Shown here piece by piece: positions 44,001 through 56,279 of a DNA stretch of 64,000 nucleotides. Numbering within the stretch: the first letter of the stretch is position 1; the number at the start of each line of letters is the position of its first letter. The notes under the pieces were generated by a model. The model did no database searches. It saw only the letters and a list, made by a program, of their open reading frames with translations, and had not been told where the DNA came from. A program made the translations under genes and the position numbers. The stretch covers positions 138,856,040-138,920,039 of the forward strand of contig CM038214.1 of assembly GCA_021442155.1 (NCBI GenBank), read 5' to 3'. This DNA is from Cymbidium sinense. Taxonomy: Eukaryota; Streptophyta; Magnoliopsida; Asparagales; Orchidaceae.

Positions 44001-44800
44001 TTTAGGGTTTGGTTTAAGTTTTAGGGTTTTGGGTTTAGGGTTTAGGTTAGTGAATTTTTAATTTTAATTTATTTTTTTTTTATTTTTTAAATTAAACTTT
44101 AGGTTTAGATTTATTTATTTTATTTATTATTTATTTTAGTTTATTTTATATTTTTATATAAGTTTATTTTTATTTTTATGTAGTTTAGATTATTTATGTT
44201 AGGTTTATTTATTTTAGTTTAGGTTTATTATTATAGTTTCTTTTTTAAATTTAGGTTTAAGTTTAGGTTTACATTTTAGTTTACTTTTAGTTTATTTTAT
44301 TTTTTTTAGGTTTAGGTTTTATTTTATTTTAGATTTAGGTTTAGGTTTATTTTATTTTTTTAGGTTTAGGGTTTAAATTTTAATATTAAGTTTATTTTTA
44401 GGCATTATTTTTTAATTTAGGTTTAGGTTTATTTTAGTTTATTTTAGATTTTAATTATTTAGTTTTTTTTTTTAGGTTTAGGTTTAGGTTTATTTTATTT
44501 TATTTTAGGTTTATGTTTTAGTTTAGGGTTTATGATTTATTTATTTATTTTTTATGTTTATTTTTTTTTTTTATGTTTAGGTTTTATTTAGTTTTAATTT
44601 TGGTTTATATTATTTTTTATTTTAGTTTAGTTTTTTATTTTATTTAGGTTTTTTTTATTTTTATTTTAGTTTAGGTTTTTATTTATATTTTTAGTTTTAT
44701 ATTTTATTTTATTTTATTTTTTTTTTAGTTTAGGTTTTATTTTATTTTTGGTTTAGGTGTATTTATTTATTTTTTAGGTTTTTTAGTTTAGCTTTTGGTT
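44001..44800 (+). repeat. T-rich block with degenerate lead motif
   Basis: A short telomere-like stretch (44001-44050) precedes a T9 tract and AAATTAAACTTTAGG at 44088-44102, a decayed form of TTAAGTAAAC. T-rich words follow. Confidence 0.8.
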
Positions 44801-44998
44801 AGTTTTTTAGGGTTAAGTGTTAGTTTAGGTTGGTTTAGGATTATTTGGCATTTTAGGGTTTAGCATTTAGGTTTTGGTTTAGATTAGGTTTAGGGTTTAG
44901 GTTTAGGATTTTTTGGATTAGGATTTAGGTTTAGGGTTTTTTAGTTTAGGTTTAGGTTTAGGGTTTAGGGTTTAGGTTTTAGTTTAGGTAGGTTTTAA
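44801..44998 (+). repeat. Telomere-like block
   Basis: TTTAGGG/TTTAGG variants leading to the T-tract of GRP copy 7. Confidence 0.84.
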
Positions 44999-45300
44999 TT
45001 TTTTTTTTAGAGAACAAATTTAGATTTGACATTTCTTCTTTTGAATTCATTAACATTTAGGTGACATTAGAAAATGAGCATATAGAGCAAATTAAAAAGG
45101 TAACTAGAAATTTTAGACAATTTAGATTAGATCGGTTTTAGTTTCTATTTTTACCTCTTAGATCCACCATCATATCCGATCTCTTTACCATGGTTATAAC
45201 CTCCATTCCTCTTTTTTAACCACTTTACCACCTCCATGCAACACCTCTAGATCCCCCATATAACTATTTATTCACCATATTAGATTTAGTTTAGTTTGAT
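44999..45300 (-). pseudogene. GRP mRNA 3' fragment, copy 7 (eroded)
   Basis: T10 at 44999-45008 followed by AGAGAACAAATTTAGATTTG and AACATTTCTTC-type 3'UTR, then shortened glycine-codon (ACC on +) sequence. Large parts are deleted and TTTAG words appear within it. No usable frame. Confidence 0.75.
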
Positions 45301-45632
45301 GTTTATTAGGTTATTTTTTAGGAGTTAGGTTTATGTTTATGTTTATTAGGTTTAGGGGTTTATTTTTAATTTATTTATAGTTTAGGTTTAAGATTTAGGA
45401 TTTAGGGTTTAGTTTAGGGTTAGGTTTTAGGTTAGGGTTTATTTTATGCTTTTTTGGGTTTAGGTTTAGGGTTAGATTATTTTGTTTAGGTTTAGTGTTG
45501 AGGTTTAGAGTTTGGGTTTTTTTTTAGGGTTTAGGTTTAGGTTTAGGGATTTTTGGATTAGAGATTTGGGTTTAGAGTTTAGGTTTAGGTTTAGTTTAGG
45601 GTTTAGGTTTTAGTTTAGGGTATAAGTTTTAG
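45301..45632 (+). repeat. Telomere-like block
   Basis: TTTAGGG/TTTAGG variants between two adjacent GRP copies. Confidence 0.84.
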
Positions 45633-45875
45633 TTTTTTTAGATTCAAATTTACATTTCTTCTTTGAATTCATCAACCAAGTTTTAGGTGATTTAGTAGAA
45701 AATGTAATTAAAACCCTTTAGAATCATTACTATGAAGATTTTATTTAGATAGATTATTTAGTTTCTTTTATTACCACCACGACCTCTTTATTTCATATAT
45801 CTCTTAGATGGTTTAACCTCCATATTTACTCTTTAACCACCACTAATGATTTTCCACCAACACCTAGATTTATAA
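45633..45875 (-). pseudogene. GRP mRNA 3' fragment, copy 8 (strongly eroded)
   Basis: T7 at 45633-45639, then CATTTCTTCTTTGAATTC and CATCAACCAAG of the 3'UTR and a few ACCACCAC words. About 640 bp from copy 7, so a local duplication of GRP plus telomere-like block is likely. Confidence 0.68.
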
Positions 45876-46545
45876 TTATTTATTAGAAGTTTTTATGTTT
45901 TTAGGTTTTTTTATGAGTTAGGTTTGGGTTTATGTTTATTAAGTTTTAGGTTTAGGTTTATTTTTTAATTTATTTTTTAGGTTTAGGTTTAAGATTTAGG
46001 ATTTTTTAGGGTTTAGGGTTATTTAGGTTTAGGGTTGGGTTTTAGTTTATGTTTTTTTTTTTTAGTTTAGGTTTAGGTTATTATTTAGTGTTTAGGGTTT
46101 AGTGTTGGTTTAGTTTAGGTTTAGTTATTTATAGTTTAGGTTTTAAGTTTTATTTAGTTTATAGTTTAGGGTTTAATTATAGTTTAGGTTTAAGTTTAGT
46201 TTAGGTTTATTTAGTTTAGGTTTTATGATTTAGGTGTTTAGGGTTTAGGTTTAGGTTTATTATTTAGGAGTTTAGTTTAGGAGGTTTAGGTTTTAGTTTT
46301 AGGTTTAGTTTAGTTTAGTTTATTTTAGGTTTAGGTTATTTTTATTTAGATTAGTTTATTTTTAGGTTTAGGGTTTAGTTTAGTTTTATTTATTTATTTA
46401 GGTTTAGTTGGTTATGTTTAGGTTTAGTGTTTAGGTTTATGGTTTTAGTTTAGGTTTAGGTTTAATGTTTAGGTTTAGGGTTTAGGTTTGGGTTTAGGTT
46501 TTAGTTTGGGTTTAGGGTTTATGATTTAGGGTTTGTTTAGGGTTT
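45876..46545 (+). repeat. Telomere-like block rich in TTTAGG
   Basis: Includes degenerate TTTAGGTTTAGG hexamer runs. No gene. Confidence 0.85.
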
Positions 46546-47695
46546 TATTTAGTTAGTAAATTTAGTTTAGGTTTATTTAGTTTATTTAGTTGATTTATTA
46601 TTTATTTTTAGTTTATTTTTTTTATTTTTTTAGGTTGGTTTATTTTTTATTTTTATTTAGTTTAGTTTATTTATTTTTTTAGATTTTTTTTTAGCTTATT
46701 TTTTTTACATTTTATAGGTTTAGGTTTATTTTTTAGTTTAGTTTTATTTTATTTATTTTTTAGGTGTAAGTTTTTTTTTTTATTTAGGTTTAGGGTTAGG
46801 TTTTAGTTTATTTTTTTTTGGTTAGTTTAGGTTTTATTTTATGTTTATTTTACATTTTTTTAGTTTAGGCTTAGTTTATTTTTTTAGTTTATTTTATTTT
46901 ATTTAACATAGGTTTAGTTTTAGGTTTAGTTTATTTTAGGTTTAGGTTTAGGTCATTTATTTTAGTTTAGTTTCTTTTAGTTTAGATTTTGGTTTATTTT
47001 ATTTGGTTTATTTTATTTTTATTTTAGCTTTTGGGTTTTTTTTAGTTTAGGGTTTAGATTTTATTTTAGTTTATTTTTTAGGTTTAGGTTTAGGTTTTAT
47101 GTTTATATTTTAGTTTAGTTTTATTTTAATTTTATTTTTTTAGGTTTAGGTTTATTTTATTTTAGGTTTAAGTTTTAGGTTTTATTTTATTTTTTTTTTT
47201 TTGGTTTAGGTTATGTTTTAATTTTAGGTTTATTTTTTGGATTTTTATTTTTTTATTTAGGTTTAGGTTTATTTTTAGTTTATTTTATTTTATTTAATTT
47301 AGGGTTTAGTTTTAGTTTATTTTAGGTTTAGGGTTAAGTTTTATTTATTTTAGTTTAGTTTATTTTAATTTAGGTTTAGGGTTTTTCTTAGTTTAGATTT
47401 AGGTTTATTTTTTATTATTTTAGGTTTATTTTAGGTTTAGTTTTTACTTAGTTTTTATTTAGGTTTATTTTATTTTATTTTAGTTTAGTTTTTATTTTAT
47501 TTAGGTTTTTCTTATTAAGGTTTATTTTATTTCTTAGTTTAGTTTGGGTTTTTATTTATTTTATTTTATTTTAGATTTAGTTTTTTATTTTATTTTATTT
47601 TTAGGTTTATGTTTAGGTTTAGGCATTAATTTAGGTTATTTATTTTATATTTAGGTTTTATTTATTTTATGTTTAGGTTTTTAGGTTTTTAGGTT
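46546..47695 (+). repeat. T-rich block with degenerate lead motif
   Basis: TTAGTTAGTAAATTTAG at about 46548-46565 is a decayed lead, followed by more than 1 kb of T-rich words. Confidence 0.82.
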
Positions 47696-47859
47696 TTTAG
47701 GATTTAGGGTTTAGGGTTTAGGGTTTAGGTTTAGGTTTAGGTTTAGGTTATAGGTAGGTTTAGGTTTTGGGTATAGGGTTTAGTTTTTTTTAGGGTTTAG
47801 GGTTTAGGGTTTAGGGTTTTAGGGCTTTAGGGTTTAGGTTTAGTTTATTTAGGTTTAGG
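47696..47859 (+). repeat. Telomere-like block
   Basis: TTTAGGG and TTTAGG runs. Confidence 0.86.
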
Positions 47860-48415
47860 GTTTTTTTTAATTAAGTAAATTGGTAGGTTTATGTTTATTT
47901 AGTTTACATAGTTTATTTTTTATTATTTTAGTTTATTTTATTTTTTATTTTTATTTAGGTTTATTTTTATTTTTATTTAGTTTATTTTATTTAATTTAGG
48001 TTTACTTATTTTATTTAGGTTTTTTATTTTGGTTTATCCTTTAGGTTTACGTTTAGGTTTATTTTTTATTTTAGTTTTATTTTTCTATTTTAGATTTTTT
48101 TTTTAGATTTAGGTTTATGTTTTTATTTTATTTTTTTAACTATATTTTATTTTTATTTTAGGTTTAGTTTTTATTTTATTTTGGTTTTATATTTTTTAGG
48201 TTTATTTTATTTTTTTAGTTTAGTTGAGGTTTTATTTATTTTATTTTAGTTTAGTTTATTTTTTTTTATTTATTTTAGTTTAGTTTTGGTTTAGGTTTAG
48301 GTTTAAGTTTAGGTTTTAGTTTATGTTTTTACTTTATTTTATTTTTAAATTTTATTTAAGTTTGGGTTTTTGTATTTCTTTTTAGGTTTTATTTGGTTTA
48401 GTTTTAGGTTTTTAG
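47860..48415 (+). repeat. T-rich block led by T8-AATTAAGTAAA
   Basis: T-tract 47861-47868, TTAAGTAAATTGGTAGG, then T-rich words. Confidence 0.87.
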
Positions 48416-48683
48416 GTTTTTAGGGTTTAGCATTTAGGGTTTTATTTAGGGTTTAGGGTTTGGGTTTAGGGTTTATGGTTTAGGTTGTAGGTTTTTTGGA
48501 TTTAGGGTTTAGCATTAGGTTTAGGATTTAGGGTTTAGGGTATTTAGTATTTTGATTTTAAGGTTTAGGGTTTAAGGTTTAGGTTTTAGGGTTAGGGTTT
48601 ATATTTTCATTTAGGGTTTAGGGTTTAGGGTTTAGGTTTTAGGTTAAGGGGTTATGTTTTAGTTTAAGGTTTAGCGTTTATGG
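48416..48683 (+). repeat. Telomere-like block
   Basis: TTTAGGG variants ending at the T-tract of GRP copy 9. Confidence 0.87.
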
Positions 48684-49062
48684 TTTTTTTTTAACAGAGA
48701 ATAAATTCAGATTCAACATTTCTTCTTTTCAATTTCATCAACCAAGTAGCACACCAAGCTTTAGATAATGATGACATAGATAAAAAATGAGCAATAGAGC
48801 ATATCAAAACTCTAGATAACTAGAATCATCTCTTATAAAGATAGTTCCATAGAAGCATATTAGATTGTCCATTCTTTAGTTTTTTGTTTAGAACCACTCG
48901 GCGGATCCACCAACAAGTTTAATCTCTCCCTCAGCCATATGTAACCTCATTATTATGGTTACATTTGTGTCATTAGCACCTCATTCCCCACCACCATGAT
49001 AGGACCTTCACCTTTACCTAGTATCTATTTAGGTTGATGGTGATGTTCTTCAAGGTTAATTC
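48684..49062 (-). pseudogene. GRP mRNA 3' fragment, copy 9
   Basis: T9 (48684-48692), AACAGAGAATAAATTCAG, well-kept distal 3'UTR, then an eroded tail with deletions. The 5' side ends at TTAATTC|TTATGG, a slightly mutated version of the common junction. Confidence 0.8.
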
Positions 49063-49675
49063 TTATGGTTTATGTTTAGTTAGTTTATTAGGTTTTAGGG
49101 TTTAGGTTATTTTTATTTTTAGTAACTTTAGGTTTATGTTTATGGTTTAGGTTTTTAGGGTTTAGGGATTAGGGTTTTGGTTTATGGTTTAGTTTATGAT
49201 TTAGGGTTTTTTTAGGTTTAGGGTTTAGGATTTTGGGTTTTAGAGTTAGTTTAGTTTAGGTTAGGTTTATAGTTTAGGTTTAGTGTTTAATATTTAGTTT
49301 AGGATTTTAGGTTAGGTTAGGGTTTTTATTAGTTTAGTTTAGTTTAGAGATTTAGGATTTTAGAGCTTATTTTAGTTTAAGTTTTTTAGGTTTATTTAAG
49401 TTTAGGGTTTTGGGGTTTATGATTTTTAAGTTTATTTTATAGTTTAGGGTTAGGTTTAGTTTAGGTTTATGGTTTTGGGTTTAGGTTTTAGTTTAGGTTA
49501 TTTAGGTTAGATTTAGGTTTAGGACTTTAGATTATTTAGGTTTAGGGTTTAGGGTTGTTTAAATTTATTTAGTTTTAGGTTTAGTTTAGGTTTAGTTTTA
49601 GTTTAGGGTTTAGTGTTTATTTAGGTTAGGTTTTAGGTTAGTTTATTTAGTTTAGGTTTAGGGTTTTAATTTATT
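49063..49675 (+). repeat. Telomere-like block
   Basis: TTTAGGG/TTTAGG variants. No gene. Confidence 0.85.
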
Positions 49676-49905
49676 TTATTTTATTTTTATTTATTTTTTG
49701 TTTTTTATTTTTTATTTATTTATTATTTTTTTTAAATTTTTTATTTTTTTATTTTATTTTTTTTTTTTATTTATTTTTTATTTTTATTTTTTTATTTTTT
49801 ATTTTTTAATTTTAATTTTATTTTTATTTTATTTTTTATTTATTTTATTTTATTTTATTTTATTTTAATTTTATTTTATTTTTTAATTTTTATTTATTTT
49901 ATTTA
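49676..49905. repeat. Almost pure T/A low-complexity tract
   Basis: About 230 bases of T runs and TTTA/TTTTA words with only one or two G. More extreme than any other T-rich block in the window. Confidence 0.88.
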
Positions 49906-49987
49906 GGTTTAGGGTTCAGGTTATAGGGGTTAGGATTTAGGGTTTAAGATTTTTAAGGTTTAAGGTTTACGATTTAGGGTTTATTGA
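49906..49987 (+). repeat. Short telomere-like block
   Basis: TTTAGGG variants. Confidence 0.8.
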
Positions 49988-50810
49988 GTTTTTTTATTGG
50001 TTTCTTTCTTAAATTAAGTAAATCGATAGGTTTAGGTTTATTTAGTTTATTTTTTATTTATTTTAATTTGTTTTATTTTTATTTTTATTTTGTTTAGTTT
50101 ATTTGTATTAGGTTTATTTATTTTAGTTTAGTTTTATTTTATTTTATTTTTTTTAAGTTTAGGTTTTTTATTTATTTTTTTTTTTTAGGTTTAGGTTTCA
50201 ATTTTATTTTTTATTTTTTTTTAAGTTTAGGTTTTAAGTTTTATTTTAGGTTTATTTTTAGGTTTATTTTTTGTTTAGGTTTAGGTTTAGTTTACTTTAT
50301 TTTTAACTAAATTTATTTTATTTAGATTTTTGGTTAGGTTTAGGTTTAGTTTATTTTATGTTTTGGTTTAGGTTTTATTTATTTTAGTTTAGTTTATTTT
50401 GGTTTAGGTTAAGGTTTATTTTATTTTACTTAGGTTTAGGTTATTTTTTTTTTAGTTTAGGGTTTAGGTTTATTTTATTTATTTTAGGTTTGATTTAGGT
50501 TTATTTTTATGTTTAGTTTTATTTTAATTATTTTAGGTTTAATTTACTTTTTTATTTACATTTAATTTTATTTTATTTAAGTTTTATTTTGGGTTTATTT
50601 TATTTTTTTTGTTTAGTTTAGGTTTTTTATATATTTTATTTTAGTTTATTTTAATTAATTTATTTTATTTATTTTTTTTAGGTTTAGTTTTATTTAGGTT
50701 TATTTTATTTTATTTTATTATTTAGTTTAGGTTTAGGTTTATTTTATGTTTAGTTTTTTTAGTTTAGGTTTAGGTTTTAGGTTTTTTTTTGGTTTAGGTT
50801 TAGGTTGTTT
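49988..50810 (+). repeat. T-rich block led by AAATTAAGTAAATCGATAGG
   Basis: Lead motif at about 50010-50029 followed by T-rich words. Confidence 0.86.
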
Positions 50811-50984
50811 AGGGTTTATGGTTTAGGGTTTATTTGGGATTTAGGGTTTAGTTTATTTTAGGTTTTAGGTTTATGATTTAGTGTTTAGGGTTTAGGGTTT
50901 AGGATTTAGTGTTTAGGATTTAAGGTTTAGGGTTTAGGTTTTAGCTTTTAGGCTTAAGGTTTATGTTTCAGTTTAGGGTTAACA
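50811..50984 (+). repeat. Telomere-like block
   Basis: TTTAGGG variants before GRP copy 10. Confidence 0.86.
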
Positions 50985-51320
50985 ATTTTTTTTAATAGAG
51001 AACAAATTCAGATTAAACATTTTCTTCTTTTTGATTTCGTCAATCAAGTAGCACACTAAGTTTTTAAGATGCAAATGATTAGAAAAAAATGAAAGCATTA
51101 AGTAAAACCCAAATAGGAACCATTTATTTTAGTTTAGTAGATTATATTCTTTAGTTTCTTTTAACTATTTAGTAGCAGATTTATATCCAGATCTCTCCTT
51201 CCATCACCACATTTGTAACCTCCATCACTCGTTTATATGTTTATCAAGAGAACCATTAGATCCCCACCACCTTTGATTTTTGTTAGGTAGATCTATTTAT
51301 TTAGTGATGTTTTTTTTTAT
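50985..51320 (-). pseudogene. GRP mRNA 3' fragment, copy 10 (eroded)
   Basis: T-tract 50985-50993 and AATAGAGAACAAATTCAG, then 3'UTR with deletions. ACCACC glycine-codon words persist near 51205-51270. The junction on the 5' side is lost. Confidence 0.75.
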
Positions 51321-52068
51321 GGTTTATATTTTAGGTTTATGTTTAGTTTATTATCTTTAGGTTTAGGTTTATTTTTTATTTAGTTACTTTAGGTTTAGGA
51401 TTACATTTAGGTTAGTTAGGTTTATGATTAGGGTTTATGATTTTGGTTTAGGTTTAGGGTTTAGGTTTTGGTTTAGGTTTTTTTAGGTTTTAGTGTTTTA
51501 GGTTTAGGTTTAGGGTTTAGGGTTTAGGGTTTAGGTTAGTTTTAGGATTTAGTATTTAGGTTTATAGGTAGGTTTATTAGTTATGATTTAGAGTTTAGAT
51601 TTATAGTTTTTTAGTATTTAGGTTTAGGTTTATAGTTTAGGTTTAGTTTAGGTTTTAGTGTTTAGGATTATTTTAGGTTTAGGTTTAGTTTATAGTTTTA
51701 AGTTATTTATGATTTTGGGTCTAGGGCTGGGTTTAGGGTTTAGGTTTAGGGCTTAGGGTTTAGGGTTGTAGGGTTTAGGATTTAATGTTATGGGTTTAGG
51801 GTTTAGGATTTAGGGTTTAGGGTTTTAGGGTTTAGAATTTTTTATTTAGGCTTTTAGGGTTTAGGTTTTATGGTTTAGGGTTTAGGGTTAGTTTAGGGTT
51901 TGGCATTTATGGTTTAGGTTAGTTTTGGGTTTTGGGTTTAGGGTTTAGGGATTAGAGTTTAGCATCTAGGATTTAGGGATTAAGGTTTAGGGTTGAGCTT
52001 TTATGGTTAGTTTTGGGTTTAGGTTTAGTTATAGTTTTATGGTTTTAGTTTATGGTTTAATGTTTAGG
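51321..52068 (+). repeat. Telomere-like block
   Basis: TTTAGGG/TTTAGG variants directly preceding the poly(A) end of the large minus LINE. Confidence 0.88.
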
Positions 52069-55000
52069 TTTTTTTTTAAGGAAGCCCATGTAGTATTTTA
52101 TTACCACAAAGAGGTTACAAGGTCCAAAGGATAAACTAGAATTCTCAAAGAGCTACAATTAGCCTAAGGAGTAAATCCCTAAGTACATCCAAGAGTAAAA
52201 AAAGCATAAACAATCAAAAGATACAAGATGATTAACATAATAAGCTAAAGTAAGATTAAGGCCAATGCTCTGGAGGATGTGGGAATGCATGATAATCTAG
52301 AGCAGAAAGAAGAAGAGAGAATCGCAAAGTTATAATAAGAGGGAGATTAGAGCTTAAGGTAATCTGACAAAAATTAGAGGAAAATAAGATAATATGAGTA
52401 TGTTAGAAAGGAATTGTGATAGAGAAGGCTCAGGCTCAATCACATCCATTTGGAAGCGGCAGTATGAGCATCAAACTTTGAAGGGTTACATCACATGAGC
52501 TACTGACCAATAAGAGTGAGATCATCACCCATCATAGCCAACAAACACGTGAGAAGGAAGCACCGGTTGTTGATATTCTTGTGAGCTTTATTACACCGCA
52601 AACCTAGCAAAATCATATCTAAAATATATAGGTAATTGCTAAGAGCTGAAGGATAAGAGTCTCATTCAAGAAAAAATCATCAATATAGTCATCTTGACGT
52701 GAGAATACATAAACATAAGTGGTGAGCCATCTTAGCATCTGAATAGCCATAGAAAGAAAATAGTTCAGATATAATCCTCCATAAGAAAATTATAGAGGAG
52801 ACAACTTGAAACTTAAATAAGTCAATGAGCTTATACTTAACACCATCCCAATCACATGATATGTAAATGAATCTTTTAGTGAAAACAACCAGAAACAATC
52901 CCTTATTAATGTCTGGAGAAAGCAATAGTAAAGGAAGATAGCATAGCTCAACAGGAATGAACTACAACCAACTAAAATAAGCACCAAAAAAAAGCATTGA
53001 AACAGCGGCTCAATAGCGACGTAGGCCACCATTCGGATAATCCGATCAACAATCAATCCGAGAACAAGGCAAAAAGGCAACAACATCGAGGGTGGAAGGG
53101 ACTAAAGCGGCCATAATACCATTCATTGAGTAAGCGCTCATAAGGCGCCAACTCAAAAAGCAGTGATGCATCGGAAAAATAGGAGATAAATGCATTGGAA
53201 TCGAAAGCCAACCCAACAGCTAATACAGCATTGGAACCCGCCATAAAAAAAATCAACAAGTGAATTGGGATGAGTCTCAACATTAAAATCCAGAAAATAG
53301 CAATAGTTAAGATGACAACATCCAAGATAGGAAGATACAGCAAATTGGCCATAAAACCTCAATCAGTAGACATGGCAATAATAGATAACATAAAAGCATA
53401 AAATAGTTATCTGAAGCGCAAATCGGTGAAATCACCAAAACCCTCACCATCGACAATAATGAAGCGACTTTCGGGCATGAGACCACGAAATTCTACAACC
53501 AACAAGGAAAGAGCCAACGAGGTGACAAGGTAAAACAAAAGGTAAATCTCAAGACAGAGACAACCAAAATAGCAAAAAACTTAATGCCATGATGCCACTC
53601 ATCGGTATAATCAAAACAATAGATACAAGTTTGTGAGATAAGGATGTAGTAGCGATAAAAAAGGTAGATCAATGAATTCCAATGATAGGCATATAAACCA
53701 ATAGGTGGTTCAAAGAAAAAATCTACCAAGCAATCAACTTCAATAGAGACTTGTTGTACAAAATAATCCAAAGCCCGAGCGATAAGGTGGGTTTGATCAT
53801 CACCAACCAACAAGGCGGTTAAAAAACAAGCCAAGATTCCACCCATAAACATATATATAAAGGAAAGGATAGATAATGAATAGCTCCCCACCATAAGCCT
53901 TAAGTGACATTGAGAAATCGGTCAGTGTCGGGATGCTAACCATAATTACGCCAGGGTAAATAATAACCGGTGGGTTTGTCAATAACCCAATTATGCATAT
54001 AAGATAAATCATTGATTAATTCCAAGCATAGAAATGTGCTTCAAGTTGTACATGTTCCAATCATAGCATAGGATGAGAGAACAACGGAAAAGCAACAACA
54101 TCCGTGTTAGCAATCGACAATCCAAAATAGCGGCATGGACAATTTTGTAAGCGGTGCCACAATCTCGAGATGCACAATGATAATCCCTTGAAAAACTCAA
54201 ACCGTGATCATGGAAGCAAGACAAAACGACAAGACTAATTGAAAAAAAAACACAATTCCATCTACAAAGAGATATTAGTGTAGAGGTGGGATATCCCAAA
54301 CAAAATAACCAATAAAACAAATTGCAACCAATAGGTGCTCAATAGCATCTAAAAAGCATTATAGCAGTTGCTTTGTCACATTAATATTGCCAAGGATATT
54401 GTGAGGCGCATATAGGATAGACCATTGGTTACATATAAGCAGAAAGAATAGAATGGTCTTCAATTTTCATGATCTCCTCAAAGCAAGAAGGGTGAAAACA
54501 ATTGTAGTAAAGTCCATCAATATGTTACAACAAGAACAAAAAATGAAAGCAGAAAGAGCGGGTAAACACAGTAAGAACCAAAGGAGCAACCAACAAGGAA
54601 ATCCATTCCAGATAAGAAGACATCATTACCAAGCGGAATTTTAGGACAATAAAGGTCCAAAACCGAACTTGCTAAGGCATGTGCAAGATGGCAAAAAAAG
54701 AGGAAAAGCGGGAGAAGCGGGAAAAAATCTGTGAAAAAGTGATTAAAACCAAATCAACAAATATAACAAACAACCATGGCAAAAACCTCAAACCCAAAAG
54801 TAATTAAGCCAATCCATTCCGGTACAAAGTTCAAAATAACCATTAAAAGAGACCAGTATTACAATTTCTTCCCTTGCGAAAGCATCGAGGTTAAGCATTA
54901 TATAAGCAAGGACAAATGCTGAAAGTCGATGCCACCAACCAAAATCCTTTCAATAAGTAAAACCTTTATGAATTAGGCCTTTAAGGAAGAAAGAGTCCCA

Positions 55001-55500
55001 AGGAATGTAAGCATCGAAATACTATCATCAAAATAAAAGCGCAACATGATGCACACTAATCCGTTACTAGAAACAACATAGGTAAATATGTTCCAAGCCA
55101 TATTGTCGAGAGAAAAAAACGGTTAAAGAAGTTAGTACTAAAATCTAAGCCCATCAAAATAGATAACTTCCTCATGATGGTTAATTCTCTCAAGTTTAGA
55201 AATGAATGTCTCAATGAAATTAAAGTCCCAAGTGGGATTGCGTTATAAAACTAGTAACAGGTAACACAAGGCTCAACATTCCAATTGATATTGATGTGCA
55301 TATAGTTCAACATCCCCCATAATATTGTAAATTCCAAAAATAAAATTCTTCCAACTAAAGGAGAAGGAATAAAGGCAAGTTATGGCAAAGAGCACATGAC
55401 AACAATGTATCTATCTAAGGGGTATGCATAAAGAACACATGGAAAAAAAAAAGGGAGATGAAGAGGAGAATTAGATTCAGGTAAGGAAGCCCATTGTCCA
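52069..55500 (-). other. Long T/G-rich 3' tail of the minus LINE
   Basis: Between RNase H and poly(A) lie 3.4 kb that are unusually long for a LINE 3'UTR. Overlapping minus frames (53493-53894, 133 codons; 54009-54320; 53053-53352; 52790-53086; 53800-54012) are rich in aromatic and aliphatic residues and follow each other in different frames. I recognise no domain; a stop-poor T/G-rich UTR explains them, though a decayed third ORF cannot be excluded. Confidence 0.55.
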
Positions 55501-55559
55501 AGTTTACCGGACCATGCAAGTATTTGGGTAATGTAAATTGATCAAAGAAGATGATCTTT

Positions 55560-55935
55560 AATAATCTGCACCATTTGCAAGGTAATCAGGCGTTACCTTC
55601 ATGCCAAACATGAGTGATGGTAAAATTCGGTTGAGAGAAGAGCCTAGTTTGCTTGAGGAGGTAGTACAACAAGCGTTGCTCATATTGGTAGAAGTCAAAA
55701 GGTCAATCGGTGAGAAGCATCCACCTCTATCCAAATATTGAGACCATTTTGAAGACAAATTTCTAGAGCTTTGTGGACTTCATAAGCTCGATATAAGGAC
55801 AGTCTTGAAATAAGGGGATAAGCAAATACACATAGGACTATACCCTTAGAATCCTAAAATGCCTCCACAACCAGAGCCATTATGAGAGATAGAGCCATCA
55901 GTATTAATTTTAATAATATGATCAAGAGGTTTTCC
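55560..55935 (-). pseudogene. Minus LINE: RNase H domain
   Basis: On the minus strand: IIKINTDGSISHNGSGCGGI (55920-55855), IWIEVDASHRL (about 55735-55700) and HVWHEGNA (about 55610-55587). The three acidic positions and the final His are visible. A stop and a frameshift lie between the first and second motif. Confidence 0.75.
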
Positions 55936-56279
55936 AAAAAACCATTCTATCATTTGATAGTAAGGGAGTGCGGAAGGTTGAGGCTAGTTTATTATACAAT
56001 TCTGACCTTTAAAATGTTTGTGATGAATTAAATTGGCTTTAACAAGTCATAAATTTTGTTTTAGTTCTAGCAATCCTCATGTGATTCATACGAATCCCAC
56101 GATGTTTAGATTCATTTCGGTCCATCCATATGAACCAAATAAGAGTAATGGCGATTATGATTTTAATATGACCTTTAGTTGCATTATCAAAGTAAACTTC
56201 AAGAAGTTGATATAAAGGAAAAGAATAATTAAAATGACAATGTTGAATAGATCGTCTTACCAAATCCAAATTTTAGAGG

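Noticed and set aside
53493..53894. Membrane protein gene on the minus strand
   Set aside because: It lies in the T/G-rich 3' tail of a LINE, overlaps other hydrophobic frames in different phases and has no recognisable family. 35802-36230 and 25796-26125 are the same kind of frame.
54453..54644. + strand basic protein (Lys/Gln/Arg-rich)
   Set aside because: It is antisense to the LINE 3' tail and the residues reflect A-rich complement composition.
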